Below are positions 17,297-29,188 of a DNA stretch of 64,000 nucleotides, one piece after another (the stretch's first letter is position 1; each line of letters begins with the position of its first letter). The position numbers and the translations under genes were made by a program. The notes beneath the pieces are model-generated. The model was not told the origin of the DNA. It ran no database searches and saw only the letters and a program-made list of their open reading frames with translations. Source of the DNA: Alteribacillus sp. YIM 98480 (GTDB lineage Bacteria; Bacillota; Bacilli; Bacillales; Marinococcaceae); contig NZ_VTOK01000014.1 of the NCBI RefSeq assembly GCF_009765375.1, positions 62,001-126,000 of the forward strand, written 5' to 3'.

Positions 17297-18694
17297 TTAA
17301 CCGATAGAACCTTCCATTTCAAAGCGGATCAAACGGTTCATTTCCACCGCATATTCCATTGGAAGCTCTTTCGTGAATGGTTCAATAAAGCCCATCACGA
17401 TCATTTCAGTCGCTTCTTCTTCTGAAACACCGCGGCTCATCAAATAGAAGAGCTGTTCCTCAGAAACTTTAGATACGGTAGCCTCGTGCTCCAGTGTAAT
17501 GTTATTGTTCATAATTTCGTTGTACGGAATCGTATCAGACGTGGATTCATTATCCATAATCAATGTGTCGCATTCGACTTTTGAATAAGAACCTTCTGCT
17601 TTACGCCCAAAATGAGAAATACCACGATACGTTACTTTACCACCATGTTTTGAAATGGATTTAGAAACAATGGTAGATGAGCAGTTTGGAGCAAGATGCA
17701 TCACTTTTGCACCGGCATCCTGATGCTGATTTTTCCCTGCGATCGCAATGGAAAGAATAGTACCTTTAGCGCCAGGTCCGCGCATAATTACAGAAGGGTA
17801 TTTCATCGTAAGTTTTGAACCGATGTTGCCATCTACCCATTCCATCGTTGCACCTTCATCTGCTACTGCACGCTTGGTAACAAGATTATAAATATTAGGC
17901 GCCCAGTTCTGAATAGTAGTGTAACGGCAGTATGCGTTTTTCTTAACGATAATTTCCACTACCGCACTGTGAAGAGAGTCTGTTGAATAAACTGGTGCCG
18001 TACAACCTTCCACGTAGTGAACGGAACTATCTTCATCCGCAATAATAAGCGTACGCTCAAATTGTCCCATGTTCTCTGAGTTAATACGGAAATATGCTTG
18101 CAGCGGCGTGTCCGTTTTTACGCCTTTTGGCACATAGATAAACGAACCGCCAGACCATACAGCAGAGTTTAATGCAGAGAACTTATTATCAGACGGCGGA
18201 ATCACTTTACCAAAATGCTCGCGGAAAATGTCTTCATTTTCTTTTAATGCTGTGTCTGTGTCTTTAAACACAATGCCTTGTTTCTCAAGGTCTTCTTGCA
18301 TGTTGTGGTAAACAACTTCAGATTCATATTGAGCCGACACACCTGCAAGATATTTTTGTTCTGCTTCTGGTATACCTAATTTATCGAACGTATTCTTAAT
18401 TTCTTCCGGTACTTCATCCCAAGATTTCTCAGAACGTTCGGAAGGTTTTACATAGTAAGTGATATCATCAAAAACGAGTCCTGTCAGATCCCCGCCCCAC
18501 TGCGGCATTGGCATCTTATAAAATTGTTCCAATGACTTGAGACGGAAGTTTAACATCCATTCTGGTTCTTCTTTCATATTCGAAATTTCTCTAACAACGT
18601 TTTCCGTCAAACCGCGTTCCGAACGAAAAATAGAAACGTCTTTATCATGAAACCCGTATTGGTATTCACCGATTTCCGGCATTTTCTTAGCCAT
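17297..18694 (-). CDS. sufB: Fe-S cluster scaffold protein SufB
   Basis: A 465-residue SufB, the core scaffold on which Fe-S clusters are built with SufC and SufD. The length is that of Bacillus SufB. The core right-handed beta-helix includes [25 protein letters not shown] and the C-terminal [17 protein letters not shown], with the conserved Cys in VEGCTAP. The ATG follows AAAAGGAGGT. A 130-nt gap separates it from sufU and contains a hairpin of CCTCCTTTCT and AGAAAGGGGG at about 18776-18799, which may modulate transcription into sufB. Confidence 0.97.
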   Translation of the reverse strand: MAKKMPEIGEYQYGFHDKDVSIFRSERGLTENVVREISNMKEEPEWMLNFRLKSLEQFYKMPMPQWGGDLTGLVFDDITYYVKPSERSEKSWDEVPEEIKNTFDKLGIPEAEQKYLAGVSAQYESEVVYHNMQEDLEKQGIVFKDTDTALKENEDIFREHFGKVIPPSDNKFSALNSAVWSGGSFIYVPKGVKTDTPLQAYFRINSENMGQFERTLIIADEDSSVHYVEGCTAPVYSTDSLHSAVVEIIVKKNAYCRYTTIQNWAPNIYNLVTKRAVADEGATMEWVDGNIGSKLTMKYPSVIMRGPGAKGTILSIAIAGKNQHQDAGAKVMHLAPNCSSTIVSKSISKHGGKVTYRGISHFGRKAEGSYSKVECDTLIMDNESTSDTIPYNEIMNNNITLEHEATVSKVSEEQLFYLMSRGVSEEEATEMIVMGFIEPFTKELPMEYAVEMNRLIRFEMEGSIG

Positions 18695-18827
18695 GCGGGT
18701 AACCTCCTTTTAGGAAAATAGAGAGAACATCTTGAAGATATACTTCAAGAATTGTTTCTCCTTTTATTATAGGGCCTCCTTTCTCTAAAAAGAAAGGGGG
18801 TAAGAAACATTTCTTTGGCAGATTTAT

Positions 18828-21788
<2,961 letters not shown>

Positions 21789-21806
21789 CATATAACCTCC
21801 CTGCTA

Positions 21807-22601
21807 TTACACTTCCTGCTCTTGGTCGCCGACTTTTTCATTTTCAATTCCAAGTTCTTCTTTAATCCAGTCGTAGCCTTCTTCTTCTAACCGCTGTGCC
21901 AGCTCTGCTCCGCCGGATTTCACGATACGTCCTTGCATCATAACGTGAACTTTGTCAGGTTTGATATAATTCAGCAAACGTTGATAGTGGGTAATAATCA
22001 AGCAGCCAAAATCAGGGTTTCTCATGTCATTAACCCCTTTAGAAACTACTTTAAGTGCGTCAATATCAAGACCGGAGTCTATTTCATCAAGAATAGCAAA
22101 TTTTGGTTCGAGCATTAACAGCTGCAAAATTTCATTTCTTTTCTTTTCCCCGCCTGAGAACCCTTCGTTAAGATAACGTTGGGAAAAAGATTGGTCCATT
22201 TCCAATGTATCCATTTTGTCGTCCATTTTTCTAATGAATTTCATTAAAGAAATTTCGTCGCCTTCTTCACGTCTTGCATTAATAGCAGAACGCATGAAGT
22301 CGGCATTGGTTACTCCGCTGATTTCACTTGGGTATTGCATCGCAAGAAACATTCCTGCTTTCGCGCGCTCATCCACTTCCATTTCAAGAACGTCTTCTCC
22401 GTCTAGGTGCACCGATCCTTGTGTGATTTCATATTTCGGGTGGCCCATAATAGCAGATGCCAATGTTGATTTCCCCGTACCGTTAGGCCCCATGATGGCG
22501 TGGATCTCTCCTGTATTAATTTCCAAATTAAAGTCTTTAATAATTTCTGAACCTTCTATTTCTACGTGAAGATTCTCAATCTTAAGTGTTGAAGCTGCCA
22601 T
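21807..22601 (-). CDS. sufC: Fe-S assembly ATPase SufC
   Basis: A 264-residue ABC-type ATPase that energises cluster assembly on SufBD. Walker A is GPNGTGKST, the signature is [10 protein letters not shown] and Walker B ends [10 protein letters not shown], as in the SufC branch. The C terminus has an extra acidic tail. It is the first gene of the operon, with GGAGGTATTTTTAC before the ATG. A promoter with a triple TGAGAAT-type repeat lies about 70 nt upstream. Confidence 0.97.
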   Translation of the reverse strand: MAASTLKIENLHVEIEGSEIIKDFNLEINTGEIHAIMGPNGTGKSTLASAIMGHPKYEITQGSVHLDGEDVLEMEVDERAKAGMFLAMQYPSEISGVTNADFMRSAINARREEGDEISLMKFIRKMDDKMDTLEMDQSFSQRYLNEGFSGGEKKRNEILQLLMLEPKFAILDEIDSGLDIDALKVVSKGVNDMRNPDFGCLIITHYQRLLNYIKPDKVHVMMQGRIVKSGGAELAQRLEEEGYDWIKEELGIENEKVGDQEQEV

Positions 22602-22632
22602 GTAAAAATACCTCCATCATCTAATATTAAGG

Positions 22633-22700
22633 GATTCTATGTAGAATCCTCATGATTCTCAATTTATTCTCATTATAATTTTAAAACAAATCCAATTAAA
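22633..22700 (-). promoter_or_regulatory. suf promoter with candidate operator repeats
   Basis: On the minus strand TTTAAT (22700-22695) and TATAAT (22677-22672) are 17 nt apart. Directly downstream, three heptamers read TGAGAAT, TGAGAAT and TGAGGAT, beginning at 22672, 22661 and 22652 on that strand. They overlap the expected transcription start. A perfect palindrome GATTCTA-TG-TAGAATC follows at 22633-22648. The heptamers resemble Fur half-sites (TGATAAT), but the direct-repeat layout is not the usual Fur box. Confidence 0.6.
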
Positions 22701-22794
22701 CATCAAGAAAAGGACCTTTCCTCAAATAGAATGTACTGCCATTATTTTTTCCTATTTCCTCTATAATAATAGTGAAAAAGTAAAAAGAATAAAA

Positions 22795-22835
22795 GGGGGC
22801 TACCCTAAAGCATTTATCTCTTCAGGTCAGCCCCC
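22795..22835. repeat. GC-rich inverted repeat, possible terminator
   Basis: GGGGGCT and AGCCCCC pair across a 27-nt loop in AT-rich DNA. On the minus strand it is followed by TTTTATT, so it could back up the terminator at 22886-22927. Confidence 0.55.
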
Positions 22836-22885
22836 CCATTATTTTTAGTATCACTTTTCGTATTATAGCAAAATTCAATTCATCT

Positions 22886-22927
22886 TAAAAGAAAAAGAAA
22901 ACCTGTGAATTTATCTTACAGGTTTTC
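22886..22927 (-). terminator. Terminator after the 48-residue gene
   Basis: GAAAACCTGT and ACAGGTTTTC form a 10-bp stem with an 11-nt loop, followed on the minus strand by TTTTTCTTTT, 13 nt after the stop of the small gene. Confidence 0.85.
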
Positions 22928-22939
22928 TTTTCACCTTAT

Positions 22940-23086
22940 TTAAGATCTGTTGTGAAATTCAGCAGCAATCTGACAACTGATTTTGTATTCCATTTCTCTT
23001 GACTGTTCAACTTCCAATCGTTTCTGCAGGCTGCGGTTATATTCAGCATAACCGAAACCGTGGGATTGGTGCATGGCTTTTTCCAT
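22940..23086 (-). CDS. Predicted 48-residue protein of unknown function
   Basis: The frame runs MEKAMHQSHGFGYAEYNRSL to QIAAEFHNRS, a hydrophilic, mostly helical sequence. I do not recognise it. A gene is favoured because a strong terminator follows the stop by 13 nt and nothing else in the interval would use it. The ribosome site GGGTGAA is very close to the ATG, which weakens the start. The frame is open for 17 codons upstream with no standard start, and AGAAAGGAT lies before a possible ATT start. It sits alone between sufC and yurZ. Confidence 0.5.
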   Translation of the reverse strand: MEKAMHQSHGFGYAEYNRSLQKRLEVEQSREMEYKISCQIAAEFHNRS

Positions 23087-23126
23087 TTCACCCGTATGAG
23101 TGTTGTTTAGTGTGTGGATAATAAAT

Positions 23127-23235
23127 CCATCCTTTCTGTGTTTTTAACACATTTATAACTATAGCAAGTAAATTTTCTGACTACAAAATCCTATTGTTGT
23201 TATATTTTCTGACAATTAACACTGAGAAAGGATGG
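23127..23235. repeat. Separated inverted repeat upstream of the small gene
   Basis: CCATCCTTTCT (23127-23137) and AGAAAGGATGG (23225-23235) are perfect 11-nt inverted copies, 87 nt apart. ATTTTCTGAC occurs twice in the interval. No gene is seen from 23087 to 23360 apart from this. Confidence 0.6.
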
Positions 23236-23360
23236 ACTTTAATACCTTCTTTCATTGATAAAATTTCTCTAAAATTCTCTTCATTGCTCATTGATAGAAA
23301 TTGTTTGAATAATAAAGTGACGTGCTCCCGCAGGACATTATGCTAAATTCATGCAGTGAA

Positions 23361-23747
23361 TTAATGAGTCTGTTGTGATCCCTCGAGTTCTTGAATGGCC
23401 TCTTGTACCAGTGTTACGGCCTGACTCATTACAGCACCGCCCCCAAAGGCAGCTGTCACCCCAATGATTTCTAGTATTTCTTTTTCCGTGCACCCTTGGT
23501 CTAAACATCCTTTCGTATGATAAATAATACAATATTCATCCTGGGAAAATACGCTGACACCAAGAGCAATCATTTGTTTTTCCTTCTGAGAAACGGCTCC
23601 TTTAGCAAAACATGCTTCCGTAAACGCATTATACTTGCGAGCTATGTTAGGGATTTTTTCTGTAAAATGTCCAAGTCCCTCTTTATATTCTTGAAGCGCC
23701 TGCTGAATCATCGATGATTGCTGATTATCTTGTTGTTCCTGACTCAT
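23361..23747 (-). CDS. yurZ: YurZ, carboxymuconolactone decarboxylase family protein
   Basis: A 128-residue AhpD/carboxymuconolactone decarboxylase-like protein. The redox-type signature DEYCIIYHTKGCLDQGC near residue 70 resembles the Cys-His-Cys arrangement of AhpD-type peroxidase partners, followed by the family's AAFGGGAVMSQA helix. Members act in peroxide defence or as thiol reductases; the reaction here is unproven. It lies between sufC and metQ, as yurZ does in B. subtilis. The start follows an AAAAGGAGGG site. Confidence 0.85.
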   Translation of the reverse strand: MSQEQQDNQQSSMIQQALQEYKEGLGHFTEKIPNIARKYNAFTEACFAKGAVSQKEKQMIALGVSVFSQDEYCIIYHTKGCLDQGCTEKEILEIIGVTAAFGGGAVMSQAVTLVQEAIQELEGSQQTH

Positions 23748-23867
23748 TTGATTCCCTCCTTTTTATTACTTTTTTAGTATGCAGCAGAAAAAAACTGTCA
23801 TTCAAAAAGAATTAGAAAAAACTCGGCATGCCGCAAAGTCTAACGGTTAAACCGTCCTCTATAGTAT

Positions 23868-24036
23868 AAGAAAAGCGCAAGCGCCTTGCTCACGAGCGAC
23901 AAGTCCTGGAGGGGCGGGCATATGGAAAGCTGATCTTTGCTTTCCATTGACGAACCGAAGGAATCTCGAGCGAGTAGGCGCTGGAGCTAGACATGTAAAA
24001 CGCCTAATATTTATAATTTCTTAGCTTTTAAAAAAG
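23868..24036 (+). repeat. Intergenic repeat, short form (copy C)
   Basis: About 169 bp. It begins AAGAAAAGCGCAAGCGCCTT, carries the central ATGGAAAGC/GCTTTCCAT hairpin and ends TTATAATTTCTTAGC. It sits next to the metQ terminator, in the gene-free stretch between yurZ and metQ. Confidence 0.92.
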
Positions 24037-24068
24037 AAAAAGCCTGAAGATGTTAAGTCTCCAGGCTT
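24037..24068 (-). terminator. Terminator of metNIQ
   Basis: On the minus strand AAGCCTG and CAGGCTT pair around a 15-nt loop and are followed by TTTTCTTTTTT, 8 nt after the metQ stop. Confidence 0.85.
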
Positions 24069-24075
24069 GTTACTG

Positions 24076-25011
24076 TTACTCTTCGTTATTTTCTTCATCT
24101 TCTTGAGAAGTGTCTTCTTCGGCCGGAACTTCTGCACCTTCTCCTGTTGCAGGTACAACTGCACCGTCATACTCTTCTTCGATAAACTCTGTAACTTCCT
24201 CAGAGTGAAGCACGTCAAGGAGAGTTTGGATTTCTTCTTTATCTTCATCTTCACTGCGTACAGCAATAATATTAACATAAGGATTATTTTCTTCATCTTC
24301 AATAGCAATGGTATCTTCACGAGGGCTAAGTCCTGCATCCAAAGCATAGTTTGAGTTGATCAGCACCGCATCTCCTTCTCCGTTTTGATAAGCTTGAGGC
24401 AATGTAGCAGCCTCTACGTCATCACGGAATTGAAGATCTTTTGGATTTTCCTCCACGTCCTCAATTGTAGCATTAATTCCTGCGCCTTCTTTAAGAGTGA
24501 TAAGTCCTTCGTCTTCTAGCATCATAAGAATTCTGCCGTGGTCTGTGACCGAACTGCTCATGATAACTTCTGCTCCTTCAGGAAGATCATCGAGGCTGTC
24601 ATACTCTTGAGAATAAACACCAATAGGTTCGATATGAACGCCGCCTGCATTGACAAAATCATAGTCATTTTCTTCTACTTGGCCCTCAAAATAAGGTATA
24701 TGCTGGAAATAGTTAGCATCTAGTTCTCCCTCAGCGAGCGCTTGGTTCGGTACGATGTAATCGTTAAATGTTTCGATTTCTAGATCTATGCCTTCTTCAG
24801 CTAGCTTGTCCGATGCAAACTCTAGAATTTCTGCATGAGGCACATTCGAAGCTCCAACAACTAATTCAGCATTTTCTTCTTCTGGTGCTGCTTCTTCCTC
24901 ATTATTTCCAGTATCACCTGATTCTTGTTCTTCTGAATCTTCCCCAGTGCCGCATGCAGCAAGCAGCAATACCAGGGTAAGTGCAGCTAATAATTGCAGC
25001 CAATGTTTCAT
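24076..25011 (-). CDS. metQ: Methionine-binding lipoprotein MetQ
   Basis: A 311-residue NlpA-family substrate-binding lipoprotein for methionine import. The signal peptide ends at lipobox LLAAC, followed by a very acidic Glu-rich linker. The NlpA core includes VGASNVPHAEILEFA and NYFQHIPYFE. An acidic C-terminal tail is unusual and fits a halophile surface protein. The second ATG is chosen, 8 nt after GGAGG. It is the last gene of metNIQ. Confidence 0.95.
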   Translation of the reverse strand: MKHWLQLLAALTLVLLLAACGTGEDSEEQESGDTGNNEEEAAPEEENAELVVGASNVPHAEILEFASDKLAEEGIDLEIETFNDYIVPNQALAEGELDANYFQHIPYFEGQVEENDYDFVNAGGVHIEPIGVYSQEYDSLDDLPEGAEVIMSSSVTDHGRILMMLEDEGLITLKEGAGINATIEDVEENPKDLQFRDDVEAATLPQAYQNGEGDAVLINSNYALDAGLSPREDTIAIEDEENNPYVNIIAVRSEDEDKEEIQTLLDVLHSEEVTEFIEEEYDGAVVPATGEGAEVPAEEDTSQEDEENNEE

Positions 25012-25030
25012 TGACATTTCCTCCTTTAAA

Positions 25031-25711
25031 TTAACGTTTGTCTAATTTATAGGTAATCCAGTCGCCAATCCATTGCAAAATAAATACAATGATAAGAATG
25101 GCGACGGTTGCCATAAAAGTTACATCAGGATTACTTCGTTGATATCCTTCTCTAAAGGCAAGGTCTCCAAGACCACCTGCACCGATCACACCAGCCATTG
25201 CAGTGTAGCTTACTAACGCAATGGAGGTTACTGTTATTCCAGAAATTAAGGCAGGCATTGATTCAGGAAGCAGAACTTTAAAAATAATATGCCATTGATT
25301 TGCTCCCATCGATTGAGCTGCTTCAATTACTCCCTTGTCTACTTCACGCAGCCCAATTTCAACCATGCGAGCATAAAAAGGAGCTGCTCCTATAACTAAA
25401 GCCGGCAGTGCCGCACTTGGCCCAAGCATGGTTCCAACAATAAATGTAGTAAAAGGGACTAGCAAAATAATGAGTATAATAAATGGAATAGAACGAAATA
25501 TATTGACAAGCGCAGCAGCTATTGCATGGATCGTTTTATTCTGCCATAAGTTCCCTTTATCCGTAAGATAGAGAATTAAACCTAAAAATATACCTATAAT
25601 AAATGTAGCAGCAACAGCAAGAGCACTCATATAAGCCGTTTCTAATGTAGCTTCCCACATATTTTCCCAATTAACATTAGGAAGCAGCTCTTCCTGGAGG
25701 TTATTTATCAT
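25031..25711 (-). CDS. metI: Methionine ABC transporter permease MetI
   Basis: A 226-residue MetI permease with about five membrane helices. The EAA-like loop reads EAAQSMGANQWHIIFKVLLPES near residue 135 and contacts the ATPase. It overlaps metN by 11 nt and precedes metQ by about 20 nt. Length and order are those of metNIQ (yusCBA) operons. Confidence 0.95.
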   Translation of the reverse strand: MINNLQEELLPNVNWENMWEATLETAYMSALAVAATFIIGIFLGLILYLTDKGNLWQNKTIHAIAAALVNIFRSIPFIILIILLVPFTTFIVGTMLGPSAALPALVIGAAPFYARMVEIGLREVDKGVIEAAQSMGANQWHIIFKVLLPESMPALISGITVTSIALVSYTAMAGVIGAGGLGDLAFREGYQRSNPDVTFMATVAILIIVFILQWIGDWITYKLDKR

Positions 25712-26729
25712 GGTTCAGCACCTCCGCTTCTATACGATGGTCTTCTAAAAATAACAGAGCTTTATCAAGATTCTTCTTTTCTCCTTGCAGCTGTACAAAT
25801 AATGTTCCATAACTGCCATCTCTCGTTTTAGAAACTTTCCCTTGCAATATATTCACACTGACACCGCACGTTTGGATGAGCTCTGTCATGACAGGCTGCT
25901 CTGCATCTTCACCAAGAAACATTAATTTGACTACAGGCCCCATGTCTCTATCTTCTAGTAATCCTTCAATTGCTTCCATCGTTTCTTCTGGCTCCGTCAC
26001 TTGTTTCACAAACTCTTTTGTCATGTCTTGCTTCGGGTGGCGGAAAACATCAAGCACCTTCCCTTGTTCAACTACTTTGCCGTCATCCATCACTGCTACG
26101 CGATGACAAATTTTACGAATAACATGCATTTCATGTGTAATAAGTACTATTGTAAGTCCTAGTTTTTTATTAATATCCGTTAAAAGATCAAGAATGGAAT
26201 CTGTCGTTTTTGGGTCAAGAGCTGATGTCGCTTCATCGCACAACAAAACTTTAGGGTTGTTTGCAAGCGCTCTTGCAATGCCCACCCGTTGTTTTTGACC
26301 TCCGCTTAACTGAGAAGGATAAGCTTCCCCACGCCCATGGAGTCCTACTAGTTCTATAAGTTCCTGTACTCTTTCCATTCTTTTTTTCTTTGGAACGCCT
26401 GCTATTTCCAAAGGAAACGCTATATTTTCCTTTACCGTCCTGGACCAAAGCAAATTAAAATGCTGGAATATCATGCTGATTTCTTGTCTTGCTTCTCTTA
26501 AAGAGCGTCCGGAAAGCTTTGACATGTTCCAATCAGCCACCGTAACCTGCCCTTGGCTTGGCCTCTCTAGCATATTTAACATGCGGATCAAGGTACTTTT
26601 TCCAGCACCGCTGTACCCAATAATCCCAAAAATCTCTCCTTTGTTTATCGATAAATTTACGTCATCGACAGCTGTTATGTTCCCGCTTTTTGCTTGAAAC
26701 ACTTTCGATAAACGATTTAAAGTTATCAT
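25701..26729 (-). CDS. metN: Methionine ABC transporter ATPase MetN
   Basis: A 342-residue MetN. Walker A is GYSGAGKST, the signature is LSGGQKQRVGIA and Walker B ends LLCDEATSALD. The C-terminal NIL domain (about residues 265-342, with VMTELIQTCGVSVNIL) is the allosteric methionine sensor that inhibits transport. It is the first gene of the operon, downstream of a SAM riboswitch. Confidence 0.96.
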   Translation of the reverse strand: MITLNRLSKVFQAKSGNITAVDDVNLSINKGEIFGIIGYSGAGKSTLIRMLNMLERPSQGQVTVADWNMSKLSGRSLREARQEISMIFQHFNLLWSRTVKENIAFPLEIAGVPKKKRMERVQELIELVGLHGRGEAYPSQLSGGQKQRVGIARALANNPKVLLCDEATSALDPKTTDSILDLLTDINKKLGLTIVLITHEMHVIRKICHRVAVMDDGKVVEQGKVLDVFRHPKQDMTKEFVKQVTEPEETMEAIEGLLEDRDMGPVVKLMFLGEDAEQPVMTELIQTCGVSVNILQGKVSKTRDGSYGTLFVQLQGEKKNLDKALLFLEDHRIEAEVLNHDK

Positions 26730-26943
26730 GCCGTTATCCCTCGTTCCTTTAATTCTGACTAAACTTATCAGAAAACTTCATAAAACACCCTAGAAAAATC
26801 CGCCTTGTCAGCACGGATAGACAGCCTTTTATTATTCTCATTAAAACTTTACAGGTCCTTACAAAGCTCGTCAACTGCTGTGCTGTTGGTAAAAACTGCA
26901 CATGTGTCAGAGATATTTTGTTTTTCCTTTTTTCTTTGAGCGG

Positions 26944-27121
26944 AAACAAAAAACCTTTCTGCAGATGCACAGAAAGGTGTATATAAGTAATCATCCTTCC
27001 TCTCATCTCTCAAAGCATATTACACTTTGCAGGATTTGGCACCGTTTTCCATTGATTCATAAAATACATGGATGGTTGCCGGGCTTCAAAGGGCCAGTCC
27101 CTCCACCTCTCATGATAAGAG
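26944..27121 (-). promoter_or_regulatory. SAM riboswitch (S-box) controlling metNIQ
   Basis: On the minus strand the aptamer starts with CTTATCATGAGAGGTGGAGG, followed by GACTGGCCC, GATG-like GAAGCCCGGCAACC, AACGGTGCCAAATCCTGC and a closing GAGAGATGAGAGG. These are the conserved S-box blocks. An intrinsic terminator follows at 26944-26979, with CTTTCTG and CAGAAAG and six T. High SAM is expected to stop transcription into metN. Confidence 0.96.
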
Positions 27122-27147
27122 ATTTATTGTATTGTCAGCCAAATGGA

Positions 27148-27176
27148 ATAATAGCATGCGCGATAAAAAGTGTCAA
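27148..27176 (-). promoter_or_regulatory. Sigma-A promoter for metNIQ
   Basis: TTGACA and TATTAT are exactly 17 nt apart on the minus strand. The start would lie about 20 nt before the S-box. Confidence 0.85.
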
Positions 27177-27191
27177 TTATTTATTTTGGAT

Positions 27192-27236
27192 AAGAAAAGC
27201 GCAAGCGCCCTGGTCAGCCGTGACAGGTTCTGGAGC
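27192..27236 (+). repeat. Partial intergenic repeat (copy D, left end only)
   Basis: AAGAAAAGCGCAAGCGCCCT, then CAGCCGTGACAGGTTCTGGAG, matching the left end of the variant form at 42.3 kb. The rest of the element is missing. It lies just upstream of the metNIQ promoter. Confidence 0.75.
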
Positions 27237-27349
27237 ACACAGTTAACTATTCTTTAAGTACAAAAGAGTATCCAAACTTATCAACATCCCTTCAAATTAT
27301 TAAAAGCATGTTATATCCAGCAATACCATAACTTCAAGCTGCTATGTTA

Positions 27350-29173
27350 TCAACCAGTATCGAGTACATTAAACTGAGCACGAACCAGCCGGTAATATTC
27401 CCCGCCTTGCTTCATTAATTCATGGTGGCTGCCTTGTTCCATCATCCGTCCGTGATCCAATACAACAATCTCGTCAGCTTCTCTAATAGTAGATAATCGA
27501 TGAGCAATCATAATTGCTGTTCGCCCTTCTAACAGCTTTTTTAAAGCCGATTGAATGATCTGCTCGGTTTCTGTATCTATAGATGCGGTCGCCTCATCTA
27601 AGATTAAAATACGAGGGTCAGCCAGCAGAGCTCTTGCAAAAGAAATAAGCTGCCTCTCCCCAACCGATAAGACATTTCCGCGTTCTTCCACTTCTGTTTC
27701 ATATCCATTCTTCAGTGCCCGTATAAACCCGTCCGCGCCTACATGATAAGCTGCTTTTTTTACTTCTTCATCACTTGCATCCGGACGGCCGAAACGAATA
27801 TTTTCCATAATTGTTCCCGAAAAAATAAATGTATCTTGCAGCACCATGCTTACCTGAGAACGCAAGCTGTCAAGCGTAACGTTGCGCAAATCATTACCAT
27901 CGATTAATACCCTGCCTTTTGTTGGGTCATAAAAACGACTGATCAAATTAACGATTGTCGTTTTTCCAGACCCTGTATGGCCTACAAGCGCAAAGGTCTG
28001 CCCCGGCTTCATATGCAGATCCATTTCGTGAAGAGCAGTACGTTTATCATCGTAGCTAAATGCCACACTCTCTAAGCGAATATCTCCTTTTATTGCTTTT
28101 AACTCTTTCGCATTAGGTTTTTCAGGTACGGAAGGTTTTTCATCCATGTATTCAAAGATTCTCTCTGAAGAAGCCATCGCCATTAACAGCTGATTATAAA
28201 TCTGGCCTAGACGCGAAATTGGTTCCCAAAACATGCCTAAAAATGTAGCGAACGCTACAAATTCTCCTATTGTGATGGACTCAGCATTTATAAGGTAAAT
28301 ACCATACCATATGAGTATAGCAGTCCCCGCTGCATTGGATAATTCAACGAGCGGACGAAACATCGCACTTTTTCTCGTAGCCTGCTCCCATGCCTCATAG
28401 TTATCAGTATTTAAATCAGTAAAGTAACCCATATTTTCTTTTTCCTGCGTGTAAGCCTGTGTTACTCTGATTCCTTGAATACTTTCGTTTAAATGAGAGT
28501 TTAACGTGGATTGTTTAAGCCTTACTGTCTGCCAGGACCGTCTTATCTTGCGGCGTAAGTTGGTAGAAATGTAAAACATGATAGGGAGCACAATCATAAT
28601 CGCAATTGTTAATTCAGGGCTTAGTACAAATAAGATAGAAATAATACCGACTAGCATTACGATATCCATTAATAAATTAATCACACCGTTTGTAAACAGC
28701 TCTTGCAGCGAATTGATATCGTTTGTCACTCGTACGAGAATAGATCCCGCCGACCTTTGATCAAAAAAACGGTGGGAGAGCTTTTGCAAATGATTAAACA
28801 AATCTTTCCGCAAATCATAAATGATATACTGCCCCATTTGATTAATCCACTTGATACGAAACGTATTAGCAATCCAGGCTAAAGCATACATAGAAGCGAT
28901 AAAAATAGTAATGCCCATTAGCAAATTCCAGTCTCCAGGCTGAATGGCTTCATCGATCGTATACCCAATAAGTACAGGAGCAGCGAGCCTAACTGAAGTT
29001 GCAGCCAGCATCGCAATCACTGCCAGGGGCAGCAGTTTTTTTGAATAAGGTTTCATATAGTGAAGCAGACGTCGGATTTGCTCCCAGTTAAATGCTTTAT
29101 CTATGATTTGGTCCTGTGAATAGCGAAACCGCCCTTTATCTGCCCGATTAGGAACCGCATTCTTTTTTTTCAT
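27350..29173 (-). CDS. ABC exporter half-transporter, YfiC/YheH-like
   Basis: A 607-residue half-transporter with six membrane helices (about residues 45-330) and a C-terminal ATPase. Walker A is GHTGSGKTT, Walker B ends ILILDEATAS with the catalytic Glu present, and the H-loop is IAHRLS. The ABC signature is degenerate, LSVGERQ instead of LSGGQ. It pairs with the 583-residue protein encoded 15 nt upstream, giving a heterodimeric multidrug or lipid exporter like YfiBC or BmrCD. The lengths fit YfiB/YfiC better than YheI/YheH, but I give no symbol. Confidence 0.88.
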   Translation of the reverse strand: MKKKNAVPNRADKGRFRYSQDQIIDKAFNWEQIRRLLHYMKPYSKKLLPLAVIAMLAATSVRLAAPVLIGYTIDEAIQPGDWNLLMGITIFIASMYALAWIANTFRIKWINQMGQYIIYDLRKDLFNHLQKLSHRFFDQRSAGSILVRVTNDINSLQELFTNGVINLLMDIVMLVGIISILFVLSPELTIAIMIVLPIMFYISTNLRRKIRRSWQTVRLKQSTLNSHLNESIQGIRVTQAYTQEKENMGYFTDLNTDNYEAWEQATRKSAMFRPLVELSNAAGTAILIWYGIYLINAESITIGEFVAFATFLGMFWEPISRLGQIYNQLLMAMASSERIFEYMDEKPSVPEKPNAKELKAIKGDIRLESVAFSYDDKRTALHEMDLHMKPGQTFALVGHTGSGKTTIVNLISRFYDPTKGRVLIDGNDLRNVTLDSLRSQVSMVLQDTFIFSGTIMENIRFGRPDASDEEVKKAAYHVGADGFIRALKNGYETEVEERGNVLSVGERQLISFARALLADPRILILDEATASIDTETEQIIQSALKKLLEGRTAIMIAHRLSTIREADEIVVLDHGRMMEQGSHHELMKQGGEYYRLVRAQFNVLDTG

Positions 29174-29188
29174 CCTTTTCCTCCTATT

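Noticed and set aside
26749-27006. 85-codon open frame upstream of metN
   Set aside because: It overlaps the SAM riboswitch terminator and expression platform; the RNA structure explains the sequence.
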